A DNA stretch of 64,000 nucleotides from Pseudomonadota bacterium (GCA_018241725.1 JAFEDI010000103.1:62001-126000); one strand, 5' to 3'; shown: positions 16,475 through 25,455, counted from the stretch's first letter. Made by a program: numbers and translations. Notes: generated from the sequence alone by a model not told the origin.

Positions 16475-16888
16475 TTATTCTGCCGCGTGAAGCCCTATTG
16501 TGTCGTAGTGGGGTGAGTCCAGAGTTGCCAACCAGATGCGCACCTGACGCTTCGCGTCGTCATAGAACATGCCTGTCACGTTGACCAGTTCTTCAACAGC
16601 GTGCACCTCTGCGGCGGCCCTGAAGATGTCGTCTTTTTGCATTTTCCCGAATAGCGCGAGCCGTGCAATGATTGGGGCAAATCGTGTGTCCTCGATGTCC
16701 CAGTATTGGAATGACCCAGCGTTAGTTATTACATATCGTTCTGTGCCAACGCGTGGACAAGAGCTTGCTCGAACATCTTTTGGCCTACCCCCACTGGCTT
16801 TGGCGATGGCTTCAGTTCGGCTAAGTGCCACGATAGTCGTCCAAGTACCCGTCGGATTGCCAACGAGATTCAGTCGGTATTCGGGCAT
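16475..16888 (-). CDS. Hypothetical protein, 137 residues
   Basis: Starts MPEYRLNLVGNPTGTWTTIV with GGAAAA upstream. Contains ALSRTEAIAKASGGRPKDVR, WDIEDTRFAPIIARLALFGK and RQVRIWLATLDSPHYDTI. I do not recognise the family. The mix of beta-strand and helix and the absence of signal or membrane segments suggest a small soluble protein. Codon use is typical of the island. It is 90 bp from the DUF1566 gene on the same strand, so a two-gene unit is possible. The upstream GTG-extended frame is not favoured. Confidence 0.5.
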   Translation of the reverse strand: MPEYRLNLVGNPTGTWTTIVALSRTEAIAKASGGRPKDVRASSCPRVGTERYVITNAGSFQYWDIEDTRFAPIIARLALFGKMQKDDIFRAAAEVHAVEELVNVTGMFYDDAKRQVRIWLATLDSPHYDTIGLHAAE

Positions 16889-17271
16889 GAGAAGTTTTCC
16901 ACAAGTGTGTTCGCCGGAGGTATAAATGTATGCCAAACAAGAGCTCGATGTCCGCTGTTGGGCCAGAAGCCGACATCATAGCGACATGCCCAGAGGATGG
17001 CGACAGGCAGCTTCTGGCCGTTTTCGGTCACCACCTCATCGCTTCTACGCGCCCAGAAGGTACTGCTCTGCTTGGTAGCCAAGGATGGTGTGGCGGGAAT
17101 AAATGGGCTGTCGTTTCGGTATTCCCTGAGCGCTTAGACCTGATTACCTCCTCAAAACAAAGCCTCGGATGCGTTGTTTTTGTAGTTTAAGTCTATAATT
17201 TTATTTGACAAAACGGCAGCCATCTAAGATGGTGACTATACGGGTTAATCATGGCTGAGGAGATGATAATC
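16889..17271. other. Intergenic, divergent promoters
   Basis: Between a leftward and a rightward gene. The plus-strand frame at 16930-17190 lacks coding character. AT-rich sequence at 17170-17215 (TATAATTTTATTTGAC) probably holds the promoter of the DUF6088 gene. Confidence 0.45.
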
Positions 17272-17685
17272 ATGAAACTGGAAGACCGGATGAAGCGCTC
17301 GATTACGCAGCGAGCTGGGTTGGTCGTCTTGTCATCTGACTTTGCCGCAATGGGTAGCCCCTCCCAGGTGGGGCGAGTAATCGCTCGGTTGGTAGAGGCC
17401 GGTCGGCTTGTGAAGGTGAGCAAGGGAGCTTATGCGAAAGCTCGAATCAACCGATTCACGGGAGAACCCACCCCTGCGGGCACCCTCGAAGCTATTACAG
17501 GAGAGCTGTTTAAGAAATTGGGTATCGCGGTGGCGCCGAGTTCCTTGGTGAATGAGTACAACAATGGGAAGTCTACCCAGCTTCCGATGCGAGCTACTGT
17601 GAGCACAGGTAGCCGCAGAATTACTCGTAATGTGACCGTTGGCAATCGAACCTTGGCTTATGAAAACAATTCCAAGCGAGCTTAA
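17272..17685 (+). CDS. DUF6088 family protein (AbiEi-like antitoxin)
   Basis: A 137-residue protein from the ATG at 17272, with GAGGAG at 9-nt spacing. MKLEDRMKRSITQRAGLVV, then SPSQVGRVIARLVEAGRLV form a winged-helix domain of the AbiEi antitoxin type. KVSKGAYAKARINRFTGE and the C-terminal TRNVTVGNRTLAY strand fit DUF6088. In this class the partner is usually a nucleotidyltransferase toxin (AbiEii type) directly downstream. Here only 18 codons of a possible partner (MKTIPSELKLDIEDAANA, from 17660) remain before an IS5 relic, so the antitoxin appears orphaned. Confidence 0.75.
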   Translation: MKLEDRMKRSITQRAGLVVLSSDFAAMGSPSQVGRVIARLVEAGRLVKVSKGAYAKARINRFTGEPTPAGTLEAITGELFKKLGIAVAPSSLVNEYNNGKSTQLPMRATVSTGSRRITRNVTVGNRTLAYENNSKRA

Positions 17686-17754
17686 ATTAGACATTGAGGA
17701 CGCTGCTAACGCCTGACTCCTCGACAATCTTCCTCCGGCTGTCGCTGAAAAAGA

Positions 17755-18045
17755 TATATCCCGCCACGCAAGAACGCTAAAGCCTGGAAAAGCACGCAGA
17801 CCCGCGTGGCATCGCGCAATGAGGCTCTGCGGGCCTGCCAGCGATTCGGGCGTCGAATCTGGAAGAAGTGGAGCGGCTACCACCGACGGAGTCAGGTGGA
17901 AACCAAAATGAACTGCTTCAAACGACTGGGCGAACGGGTCATGGTCAAGACGTTTGAGCGTGAAGTGACGGAACTGCATGTCCGCGTAGCGCTGCTCAAC
18001 CGGTTCAGCCAACTCGGATGCCCGGTAACGGTGGCTGTGGCGTAA
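17755..18045 (+). mobile_element. IS5-family transposase C-terminal relic
   Basis: The frame reads IPPRKNAKAWK, then RNEALRACQRFGRRIWKKWS, then GYHRRSQVETKMNCFKRLGE and VTELHVRVALLNRFSQLG. This is the C-terminal DDE region of IS5-group transposases, including the YhRRs-ET-M catalytic glutamate block. The N-terminal two thirds and the terminal repeats are absent, so it is a dead fragment. It probably removed the toxin partner of the DUF6088 gene. Confidence 0.8.
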
Positions 18046-18139
18046 ATCCGTCCGGGGCTGGGGGCATCACGCTCGCAAGCCCATTTGTGCAACAAGACCA
18101 GGTTGCCCGCTCTTGGGAGTGAAGCCTCGCTGGCTGGAC

Positions 18140-19201
18140 TCAGCCATTCCGCCCTTGCACTTTCTCCACGCTGAATGGGCACGTATCTGGCAAGCGGACG
18201 GGATGTCCTTCAAGGGACAAGGATGCCTCAAGGAGTGCTTTGGTCTGAAGCCAGGCGGCAGCTAGCTGGCTGGCTATCACGCTCGGTTTAACCTTCTCCA
18301 AGTGCCATTGCAGGGCGTCAAGCTGCTTTCTGGCCTCCACATTCCAGGGGGCGTATTCGAGAAGAATGAGGCGCTCAAGAGCTTGACGTAGCTGACTGTG
18401 AAAGAGGAGGCCCGCCTGCGGGCAGGTCTTCGACCGAGCTTTTTCGGGTTCAACAGGCTGCTTTGAGGGAGCCTCGGATTCGTAGCATGGCCATACCTCA
18501 AGGCCGACCTCATGAAGGTTCTCCCACTCCGTGTCTCGTGGGTAGCCCTCGCTATCCGCTGGCATCTCAAGCAGCCCCTTTGCCTGACCAATCCTGCGGG
18601 CAATCCGCTGGTTCGAGTCTATTTTAAATTGGGCCGCCTCTTCCGGAGAAAAACCAAGGTCCAAGAACACATTGCCGTCGGCTGGCACGGCACGCGCCAC
18701 GCTGTGGTTGTTCGCAAGCAAGGCTTTGGGTACCGGTAGCAGCTCTACGGTTTCCCCTTGACTATCGGCGAACTCAACCAGCACGGTGGACTCGTCCAGT
18801 AGCTCAACCACGGTGCCGAAATGCGGCAGGTCTCGACGAAGTTGAACCACGGAAAGAAGGCCAATGGCCTCAGGCTCTTCAGCTTCCTCTTGGTAATCTG
18901 GAACTTCTGGGGCTACATCAGCGGCAGTCTCCGGGATTGACTTTTCATAGAGCAGCTCTGGGTCCAAGTCAGCCCCATTTGGCCAGGCCACCGTGCCGTT
19001 GGCGAGATTGGCCTGTTTGAAGAGAGCCATTTTCCTCAAGGAGACGAACACCCCTCCAGCTCTGGCCAGAAAGTTTGCCATTGCAAAACGGCGAACCTCT
19101 CCGTTCTCAAACGTGAGCCTTAGGATAAATCCTGGCAGTGGCTCGACGGCAACAACATCAAGTAAGGGTTTGGGGCCCAACGGTGAGCTTGGAGGGTTCA
19201 T
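18140..19201 (-). CDS. DUF2442-DUF4926-DUF29 multidomain fusion protein
   Basis: A 353-residue protein. Residues 12-85 (LLDVVAVEPLPGFILRLTFE, FLARAGGVFVSL) match DUF2442. Residues 115-160 (VQLRRDLPHFGTVVELLDES, VLVEFADSQGET) match DUF4926. VFLDLGFSPEEAAQFKI resembles the first helix of HigA-like antitoxins. The C-terminal 90 residues (ERLILLEYAPWNVEARKQLD, LPDTCPFSVEKV) match DUF29. These are normally separate small proteins in toxin-antitoxin-like neighbourhoods. The frame is uninterrupted across all joints. Assignments are by pattern memory; the DUF29 call is the least certain. Confidence 0.6.
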   Translation of the reverse strand: MNPPSSPLGPKPLLDVVAVEPLPGFILRLTFENGEVRRFAMANFLARAGGVFVSLRKMALFKQANLANGTVAWPNGADLDPELLYEKSIPETAADVAPEVPDYQEEAEEPEAIGLLSVVQLRRDLPHFGTVVELLDESTVLVEFADSQGETVELLPVPKALLANNHSVARAVPADGNVFLDLGFSPEEAAQFKIDSNQRIARRIGQAKGLLEMPADSEGYPRDTEWENLHEVGLEVWPCYESEAPSKQPVEPEKARSKTCPQAGLLFHSQLRQALERLILLEYAPWNVEARKQLDALQWHLEKVKPSVIASQLAAAWLQTKALLEASLSLEGHPVRLPDTCPFSVEKVQGRNG

Positions 19202-19559
19202 TACAAAACCATAACGGGGACTGAGGGGCGACGCAAGGGGGAGCAGGATAGAGTCTGGCTTCAGGGCTGCCGGTAGCTCAGGCTCTGCAGGAGGGAGGGG
19301 GCGACATTCGATTGCCGCGTGCCGCGGTTCAAATCAGCCACGTGGTATGGCAAGCAGTCCACGGCGGACTCCCCTTGATTCCGGCTTCTTGCCTTCCCAC
19401 TCCGGCACAAGTCGTCGCCTTTCGGCCACAACCGGACCTTGCCACAATATCCCGATTGCAGACATTCCCGCGCCATGTGGCTATGCTTATGACTTGGTGC
19501 GTGATTTCCGCCTCAGCTTCGGGACGGGGAAGTCCCTTTCATTCGTTAGGCCATGTTCT
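19202..19559. other. Intergenic, divergent promoters
   Basis: Contains the 5' sides of the leftward fusion gene and the rightward FRG gene. Open frames extend through it, but none has a ribosome-binding site or known domain. Confidence 0.4.
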
Positions 19560-20417
19560 ATGCCGGACATAACCGTTACTTCAGTTGCAGAATTTGCGAA
19601 GGCCCTCGCGGACATTCCGTTGGCGCCCGGACGCACTAGGTTCTTTCGGGGGCATTCCGATTACAGGAAATACAAGCTTGAGCCAAGCGTTTTTCGGAAA
19701 CCGCACTTAATTGAAAATGAAGAATTACTGATTCAAGAAGCGAAGATTCGCTGCCCATCAGACCTTCCCTCATCCCTTTCATTCATTGAGGTACTCGTTC
19801 GCCTTCAGCACTATGGCCTGCCCACCCGACTGCTTGACTTGACTGCCAATTCCCTCGTTGCCCTGTATTTTGCCTGCAAGCATAAAGAGAAGACCGAAGG
19901 TGAGGTACTGGTTTTGGATATTCCGAACGACCAAGTCAAATTTTACGACAGCGACACAGTTACCGTTTTGGCTAATACTGCCCGCCGTCCAAAAGGGTTC
20001 GATGTTGAAGCTCTGCCAGCTGGTAAGCACGAATTCAATGAAGACCCTGAAGTTGGTAAATTACTGCATGACATTCGGAGTGATAAGCCAGCTTTCAGAA
20101 GTATAATTGAGCCGCTAGACTTACGGCGTGTCGTGGCTGTTCGCACCCGTCTTGACAACGCACGTATCGCACGTCAAGAAGGTGCTTTCCTCTTATTCGG
20201 CGCTGACGGAAGCAAGTTGAAGCCTGCGAAAGTGCCAACCGATTGGCTGGCATGTGGAACCAATGCCCAACGAATCATTTTCTCTAACAAACATAAGCTC
20301 AAGCGTGAGCTCTTGTCATTCGGCGTATCGGAACAGTCGCTGTTTCCTGAGTTGGAATCACAGGCTGCTGCAATCGTTGAGCGTTACCGAAACAAGTATT
20401 CGCGCAAAAAAATATGA
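19560..20417 (+). CDS. FRG domain-containing protein
   Basis: A 285-residue protein starting MPDITVTSVAEFAKAL. RTRFFRGHSDYRKYKLEPSV carries the name-giving FRG motif (about residue 25). EVLVRLQHYGLPTRLLDLTA with LYFACKH completes the conserved core. ARIARQEGAFLLFG is the typical distal block. FRG proteins are common in defence islands and prophages; biochemical activity is not established. The frame is open a further 71 codons upstream, but homology begins at this ATG. The next gene starts 150 bp downstream on the same strand and may be co-expressed. Confidence 0.8.
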   Translation: MPDITVTSVAEFAKALADIPLAPGRTRFFRGHSDYRKYKLEPSVFRKPHLIENEELLIQEAKIRCPSDLPSSLSFIEVLVRLQHYGLPTRLLDLTANSLVALYFACKHKEKTEGEVLVLDIPNDQVKFYDSDTVTVLANTARRPKGFDVEALPAGKHEFNEDPEVGKLLHDIRSDKPAFRSIIEPLDLRRVVAVRTRLDNARIARQEGAFLLFGADGSKLKPAKVPTDWLACGTNAQRIIFSNKHKLKRELLSFGVSEQSLFPELESQAAAIVERYRNKYSRKKI

Positions 20418-20567
20418 CTTAGCCATTGGTTGGCGCTCTTTCAATAGATTACTCAGAGAGGTAATTAATGCGCGTCTATTACAACCAATAGCTCTGATGT
20501 TTCTATATGCAAAATACGGGTTGAGCCAACAAAAATAAGTTACGGCTTTAGAAATTGAGAGAATTAT

Positions 20568-21521
20568 ATGCCAAAGAAAACACAATTGTTTTTAGGTGTG
20601 CGGCGTAATAATGGACAGATAGGTTATTTGTCTGAAAGCCTAACTATTCCAGAGTTCTTTGAACTTATTCGCCCAAGCAGAGAAGGCGGATTAGGTCTTA
20701 TTGATTTTTCGCCAGTAATTGAGGCCCTTCACGCCAAGCACGCCAAACTTGCCGAGCAGTCCATTCTTGAAAAATACAACGCCGTGTTTAATTATTGGCA
20801 GGAGTCGAAGTCTTACTCAAATATACAAATTAAGTTGCCAAAATTTGAAAGCCTGTCTTTATTGGCCAATGAATTAATAACCTCTCTGCATTTCATAATC
20901 GACGAATCTAAGACTGCTTACTCGCACAGGAGAACATCTGAACCGGGGAAAAATCTAGCCACTGTTAAATCACTTGAGAATTACTGCAATATCTATATTG
21001 ATGCGCTGCTTTGCTTTATTCACTCCAAAGCATCATTGGAAATTGAGTCATTTCAAAACGACGTAACCTTGGGTGGATATTGCGACTATTTGCATAGTGT
21101 TTTTTCAGAATTATTCAATAGGGTTGTTGAATACTCGACGTTTGAAAATCGTTTCATGTTAGATGGTTCGTCTTTGCTTTATTATATTGCTTTTAAAGAC
21201 AACGAGGCAATCAAAGACTACACTAAACTATTACCATCATTTGACATGAATCAGGACTTGAGATTGCACCTCTTGACGAATAGCTGCTCAGAGCAATCCT
21301 ACAATTGGCATAATGAGCCAGCAACTAAAATTGAAGTTGAATACAGAAATCCTGATTATCAGGAGCTAGAAGCGGCAAGAATACTTCGAGATTTATTGTG
21401 CAAGATTAAATCACTGTCGGATTTGATTAAACTGCTTAAAAAAGGTGGAGTTGATTGGGAACCAAGTCAAGACTCTGTTGATGCACTAAAACAATTAGTG
21501 TCGAATCAGAACGCCTTGTAG
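20568..21521 (+). CDS. Hypothetical protein, 317 residues, AT-rich gene
   Basis: MPKKTQLFLGVRRNNGQIGY opens a mostly helical protein with several leucine-rich helices (SLSLLANELITSLHFIIDES, AARILRDLLCKIKSLSDLIK). There are no membrane segments and no recognised catalytic motif. The gene is clearly AT-richer than its neighbours, a sign of recent acquisition. GAGAG lies upstream of the ATG. It follows the FRG gene by 150 bp in the same direction, so a two-gene defence-type unit is plausible but unproven. Confidence 0.6.
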   Translation: MPKKTQLFLGVRRNNGQIGYLSESLTIPEFFELIRPSREGGLGLIDFSPVIEALHAKHAKLAEQSILEKYNAVFNYWQESKSYSNIQIKLPKFESLSLLANELITSLHFIIDESKTAYSHRRTSEPGKNLATVKSLENYCNIYIDALLCFIHSKASLEIESFQNDVTLGGYCDYLHSVFSELFNRVVEYSTFENRFMLDGSSLLYYIAFKDNEAIKDYTKLLPSFDMNQDLRLHLLTNSCSEQSYNWHNEPATKIEVEYRNPDYQELEAARILRDLLCKIKSLSDLIKLLKKGGVDWEPSQDSVDALKQLVSNQNAL

Positions 21522-22630
21522 CAGACAAGTCCATGTGGCGCATATGGCAGACCCGATTTAAGTGTTGAATGCCCGCTTACCGAAAGGCCAATGAGCGCTG
21601 AGGTCATTGATATCCGTGCCCTCCTTATTAATACGCAGCTGACAGCCCCGGCCACAACCGGCAATGGACATGTCCCACTTAGCTGACCTTCAGGGCTGTG
21701 TTCCGACATCCGTATTGTTGGAGTTGTTATGCGGCCCCCAAGACGGCGCTTTTTTTTGTACGGCGGTCTATTTCCTTGGCATAGTTAATTAGTATTAGTT
21801 CAGATACGGCTCCTTTAGACTTTACGCATACCGGAGCGCTATATGGCTAAATTAAGCTGAAATTCCTTCGTCTCGAAGCATCAAAATCCATATGGCATAT
21901 TAGCGGCAATATCTTTGGTATCGCCGATACAGCCCTCACTTTGACAAGGGTGGCAAGAAACTGCCTACACCGTATAGCCTCTTTCTTGAGTAGGCCTCGC
22001 GTCCATTGTCAGGTGACTGGTCTTCTACGAAGTTCAATGGAGGCTTCATCATTTGCGTCGAATCCAAAAATGACGTAGAGCAAATTACAAAAGCATTTTG
22101 AGCCTCCGGACCATTTAGGAGTATCCCCGCGTGCGCGCGTACCGTAACGCTTGGATACAAGAACGTCGACTACCGCGGTTTGGCAACAAAGCTTGGCTAC
22201 AAACTCTAGTGGCTAGGCCCTCTCCATCATTAGAGCGGACTGGTGCAAAAGGCCGTGCAGGCCGCTCAATTCAGACGTTTCTGAACGACAGCTTTCTCAA
22301 ACAGCCAATGTCCGCAACGGGTCGAGCGCTGCCATCGGTTGCTGCATCGAACAGGCATCAGCCAGTAGCCGACCAGAGGCCGCCGCTGAGCCTCGTGCGG
22401 AAGGCATCGTCACTATGATGCCTGCGGCCGTGTACGCTTTTTGGCTGCATCGAGCCAATTCTACTGGGGCGACAGAGTTTGCCGAGATGGTCATTCATGC
22501 CTGCGTATCTTATCCTGGGACCGGCTTGCTCTCGCAAGGCTCCGACTACCTTCGGTAGGTTGCGGCAGATGCAGGCGACAAGAGAATTTGCAGTATTCTT
22601 TTGTACTATCCTAAGTGGCAGAGGGCCACC
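21522..22630. other. Non-coding or decayed stretch, 1.1 kb
   Basis: No frame here shows a domain or consistent coding character. GGCATC-GTCACTAT-GATGCC near 22398 is a short hairpin. TTGCAG near 22589 and TACTAT near 22605 are a plausible promoter for the HTH gene that follows. The rest looks like decayed accessory DNA. Confidence 0.5.
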
Positions 22631-22882
22631 ATGGCACCCAAGAAGCCTACCCTACGGTTCAAAGACCCGGAAACCATCCGGGAGTACCGGCGCAAGCACC
22701 ATCTGAATCAGTCTGAGTTCTGGTCGCGTGTTGGCGTCACCCAGAGCGGCGGGTCGCGCTATGAGGGCGGGCGCAACATCCCGCGGCCCGTGCAATTACT
22801 GCTGCAGCTAGCTTATGGCACGCCAAAGCAGGTTGATGACATGATGGCTTGGCTGCGAGAGTGGAATGGAGAACAAGCCTGA
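22631..22882 (+). CDS. Helix-turn-helix protein (XRE-like)
   Basis: An 83-residue protein from the ATG at 22631 (AGAGGG upstream). FKDPETIREYRRKHHLNQSE, then FWSRVGVTQSGGSRYEGGRN form a compact helix-turn-helix like those of phage and toxin-antitoxin regulators; PVQLLLQLAYGTP follows. A TTG-extended start at 22601 is possible but would overlap the promoter. The end overlaps the start of the next gene by 17 bp, so both are translated from one message. It probably regulates that pair. Confidence 0.7.
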   Translation: MAPKKPTLRFKDPETIREYRRKHHLNQSEFWSRVGVTQSGGSRYEGGRNIPRPVQLLLQLAYGTPKQVDDMMAWLREWNGEQA

Positions 22883-23849
22883 AACGCCCGACTCTATGAG
22901 CAAAAATCAATTTAGTATGACTGCGGTCCTCGACGCAGAGAAACTCCGACTCATGAGTGAAGAGGGCTCACCGCTGCCTAGGTTATCTACCCTCATGGCA
23001 GAGTTGCCAGAGCGCTTCATCGAGGCAATCGAAGAAGCGCTTTTGCCCACGCCCAGTTATGAAATTGGGTACCGGTTTGAACGCATACTCCGATGGGTTG
23101 CCGACATCTTGTATCAATTGCCGCTGACTCAGTCATCGTACACCGTGACCGCGGAGTCATCTCGGCAGAAAGCCCTTGAGGTTACTGAGCTCATCATGCA
23201 TGAACTCAGCACTTTTGCTGAATACCTCAGTAAGGTCCTTAGGACACTTGCGGCTGGAGACGAACAATTGGAGAAAGCAGCTCAAACTACAGGAAGAAGA
23301 CTTACCAACGAAGTCGTCCATCTTTTTAAGCTCCCTATTAACAAGGTCAAACATGATGGATATAAGCTGACCTGGTGCGAAGCGAAGTACAACGAAACTG
23401 TGATTTTGGGCTTTTCTGTTTATGGTCCGGTTGCAGCCCGAACAGCAGGCCCAGCCACATTCCACCCGAAATCGCCCGATATTGCGGAGGGCTACTCCTT
23501 CGCCTTGTTCTTGCGGAATACAGTGCGAGGCCTCTATCGGTTATGCGAAATAGCGGAATCTGGAGTTCCCTCTGCGCTCACGCGGGAAAATACTCAGCCT
23601 AGTGCTCTTTACCCCGGAGTGCTTGAGCCGATGAGAGCAGTCATGCCAATGTTGGCTACGCTTCCTCGCATGGGCTTTCCAGGTGAGAATCGGCACGAGC
23701 TTTGTGAACTAATTTTAGACGGTCAGACTGTACGAGTATTGCGGACCTTTCGGTTAGCTCCTCTCAAACCAACGGCACACATCACTGCTTACCTCTCGGT
23801 AGTTGCCCCTGGGCACAGCTACAAGCTCCCATTCTGGTCCAAAAAGTAG
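22866..23849 (+). CDS. Hypothetical protein co-transcribed with HTH regulator
   Basis: A 327-residue protein (MENKPETPDSMSKNQFSMTA) overlapping the HTH gene. First half helical (ELPERFIEAIEEALLPTPSY, RILRWVADILYQLPLTQSSY). Second half has alternating strands (KLTWCEAKYNETVILGFSVY, HITAYLSVVAPGHSYKLPFW). A conserved-looking NKVKHDGYKL sits between. No signal peptide or membrane helix. I do not recognise a family. Regulator plus unknown large protein in overlap resembles a toxin-antitoxin or defence pair, but that is inference from arrangement only. Confidence 0.55.
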   Translation: MENKPETPDSMSKNQFSMTAVLDAEKLRLMSEEGSPLPRLSTLMAELPERFIEAIEEALLPTPSYEIGYRFERILRWVADILYQLPLTQSSYTVTAESSRQKALEVTELIMHELSTFAEYLSKVLRTLAAGDEQLEKAAQTTGRRLTNEVVHLFKLPINKVKHDGYKLTWCEAKYNETVILGFSVYGPVAARTAGPATFHPKSPDIAEGYSFALFLRNTVRGLYRLCEIAESGVPSALTRENTQPSALYPGVLEPMRAVMPMLATLPRMGFPGENRHELCELILDGQTVRVLRTFRLAPLKPTAHITAYLSVVAPGHSYKLPFWSKK

Positions 23850-24172
23850 ACCACCTCCAGCCGCGGACGACACCTCACCCAGCACCGTGTGTGTCATTCC
23901 TAATTGCTGATGACGCTCTGCAACCAAGGCCCCGGTCCATACGTAGGTGGGACCTGTTATTCATCATTTGGCCCTCCCAAGAATATTTGGCTGCAACTGT
24001 CGATGTGTTCTAGACTAGCGGCTCGGGCCGCTACGCCGGCCTGCCCGCCCACAAGGCGAAGTCGTATCGACAGCGTGAAACATCAACTTCGAGTCTTGCC
24101 TTGACCTTTCAAGGTCGCGACTGACTGGGTGTGTGGGCGCATCGAAGTCACTGCGACCGTGGAGTTCAAGAC
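23850..24172. other. Intergenic, no supported gene
   Basis: Contains CCTTGA-CCTT-TCAAGG near 24101, a small palindrome that could belong to the promoter of the next gene. Nothing else recognised. Confidence 0.45.
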
Positions 24173-25093
24173 ATGGCTATCTCATTCACCCCAGTGCAGC
24201 TTGAGCGCTTCCGGCGTGAAGCAAAAAAACTCGGCCGGAAATTGTCTATCACGCATAGTGAGGCATTGGACCGTATTGCGGTAGAGCACGGCTTCACAAA
24301 CTGGTCGTTGCTCGTTAAACACAGCGATGCTCCGCGGGCACTCGCCGTGACCGAAGCACCATCAACACCCCGTAACGCTCGCAACCGCTTTTATCTGCAC
24401 GGTGATGTGGTGGAAGGCGAGGTGGGAAAGTGCTACTGCGCCCGCTGTGACCTATTCTGTGACCTGAACCACTTCCGGCCTACGAGTTGGCACGAAGACG
24501 GGGAAGACGGCGAGCGATTCTTGTCGTCGCTGGCAAGGTGGAACAAGCTGACGTCCTCCGAGAAGGGCCGCCGCTATCGCCCCGCTGACGCTCCAAACGT
24601 CCTGCAACAGGCGGCTGAAGCCGCGCGAACGGCCCGTGAGGCATCCCGTTCAATGTTCCACAAGTGGCTTGAAAGCCAGCGCGACCGCAACGACCCAGTT
24701 GGGGACCTCGCCGGTGACGTGCTCAGTGATAAGCACTTCCCACTCGATGCTTCTACTCTCCGCGAGGTAGAGCAGTACCTGTCGCGGTACGGTGACCACA
24801 TTATTCGCGCAGCGCAGCAGGCTTGGCGTGAGTACCAGGCTCCCCACAAAAAGACGCTCGCGCAGGCTCTGGCCGGTGAGCTTGGCATTAGCGAGACCGA
24901 AGCTGAAGAGCTTGTGGATGCGGAACCGCAAGAACGGACCGGCCACAGTGGGGAGATGACCTACGGTTACCTCTTCGACTTCGCGAAGCATGCTTCACCG
25001 AAGCTTAGCGCCAAGCTGCTGAAGAAGCGTGGCTCCTTGCAACTGGAAGTCGGACCTTGGTTCTTCGACGCTGTCCATAATCAAGTCGTTTGA
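24173..25093 (+). CDS. Glyoxalase-related N-domain plus YozE SAM-like protein
   Basis: A 306-residue protein from the ATG at 24173 (GGAG upstream). Residues 1-45 (LERFRREAKKLGRKLSITHS, ALDRIAVEHGFTNWSLL) match the short domain annotated as glyoxalase-related (Glyoxalase_8), common at the N-terminus of plasmid and island proteins. A Cys pair CYCARCDLFCD follows. Residues about 155-215 (SMFHKWLESQRDRNDPVGDL, SDKHFPLDASTLREVEQYLS) match the YozE SAM-like fold. The C-terminus is GSLQLEVGPWFFDAV. Function unknown. It ends at a very strong hairpin (25105-25154). Confidence 0.65.
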   Translation: MAISFTPVQLERFRREAKKLGRKLSITHSEALDRIAVEHGFTNWSLLVKHSDAPRALAVTEAPSTPRNARNRFYLHGDVVEGEVGKCYCARCDLFCDLNHFRPTSWHEDGEDGERFLSSLARWNKLTSSEKGRRYRPADAPNVLQQAAEAARTAREASRSMFHKWLESQRDRNDPVGDLAGDVLSDKHFPLDASTLREVEQYLSRYGDHIIRAAQQAWREYQAPHKKTLAQALAGELGISETEAEELVDAEPQERTGHSGEMTYGYLFDFAKHASPKLSAKLLKKRGSLQLEVGPWFFDAVHNQVV

Positions 25094-25104
25094 CCAGAAA
25101 CCAC

Positions 25105-25154
25105 GCCCTCAGCGTGTCACCGGGGTCACCGGCCCCTGGTGACACGCTGAGGGC
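25105..25154. repeat. Perfect 17-bp inverted repeat (hairpin) at the SRAP breakpoint
   Basis: GCCCTCAGCGTGTCACC (25105-25121) is repeated as its exact complement at 25138-25154. The inner GGGG and CCCC extend the stem further. There is no T-run. It sits 12 bp after the stop of the YozE-domain gene and exactly where homology to SRAP ends on the other strand, so it could be a terminator-like insertion or an element end. Confidence 0.8.
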
Positions 25155-25379
25155 TATCGTTGCACCCTTCGACCAATGGGGGATGAGGCCAAAAGAGCCA
25201 GGCATCAACTCGCGGAAGGGAACCGCATTGTCGTCGACGTCTGTGAACTCATACTTGAGGATGAACGGACCGTGGTAGCCAGGCCACAGGTCCGTCTTGA
25301 AACCAGGTGGGAGGTTGGACACATCAAAATGAAGTCTGAGGCACTCTGGCTTGATGGCCGGCTCGTAGTGGGCGCACAT
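25152..25379 (-). pseudogene. SOS-response-associated peptidase (SRAP/YedK) 5' fragment
   Basis: The minus strand starts MCAHYEPAI with the catalytic Cys2 of SRAP proteins. It continues LWPGYHGPFIL and GSFGLIPHWSKGATIA, about 76 residues of the normal 220. It then runs into the hairpin, and the remaining frame is unrelated. The active-site HMCES/YedK core needs later residues, so this copy should be inactive. It diverges from the SOS operon and shares its promoter region. Confidence 0.75.
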
Positions 25380-25455
25380 GTCGGAAGCTCATACTGTTTT
25401 CGTAGACCGCCACAACATACAACACCAACCGGAAAGACTTGCGAATCATTCGGCG

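Noticed and set aside
16930-17190. Plus-strand 86-codon frame
   Set aside because: Opposes the upstream region of another gene, has no ribosome-binding site or domain, and looks like a recurrent non-coding sequence type.
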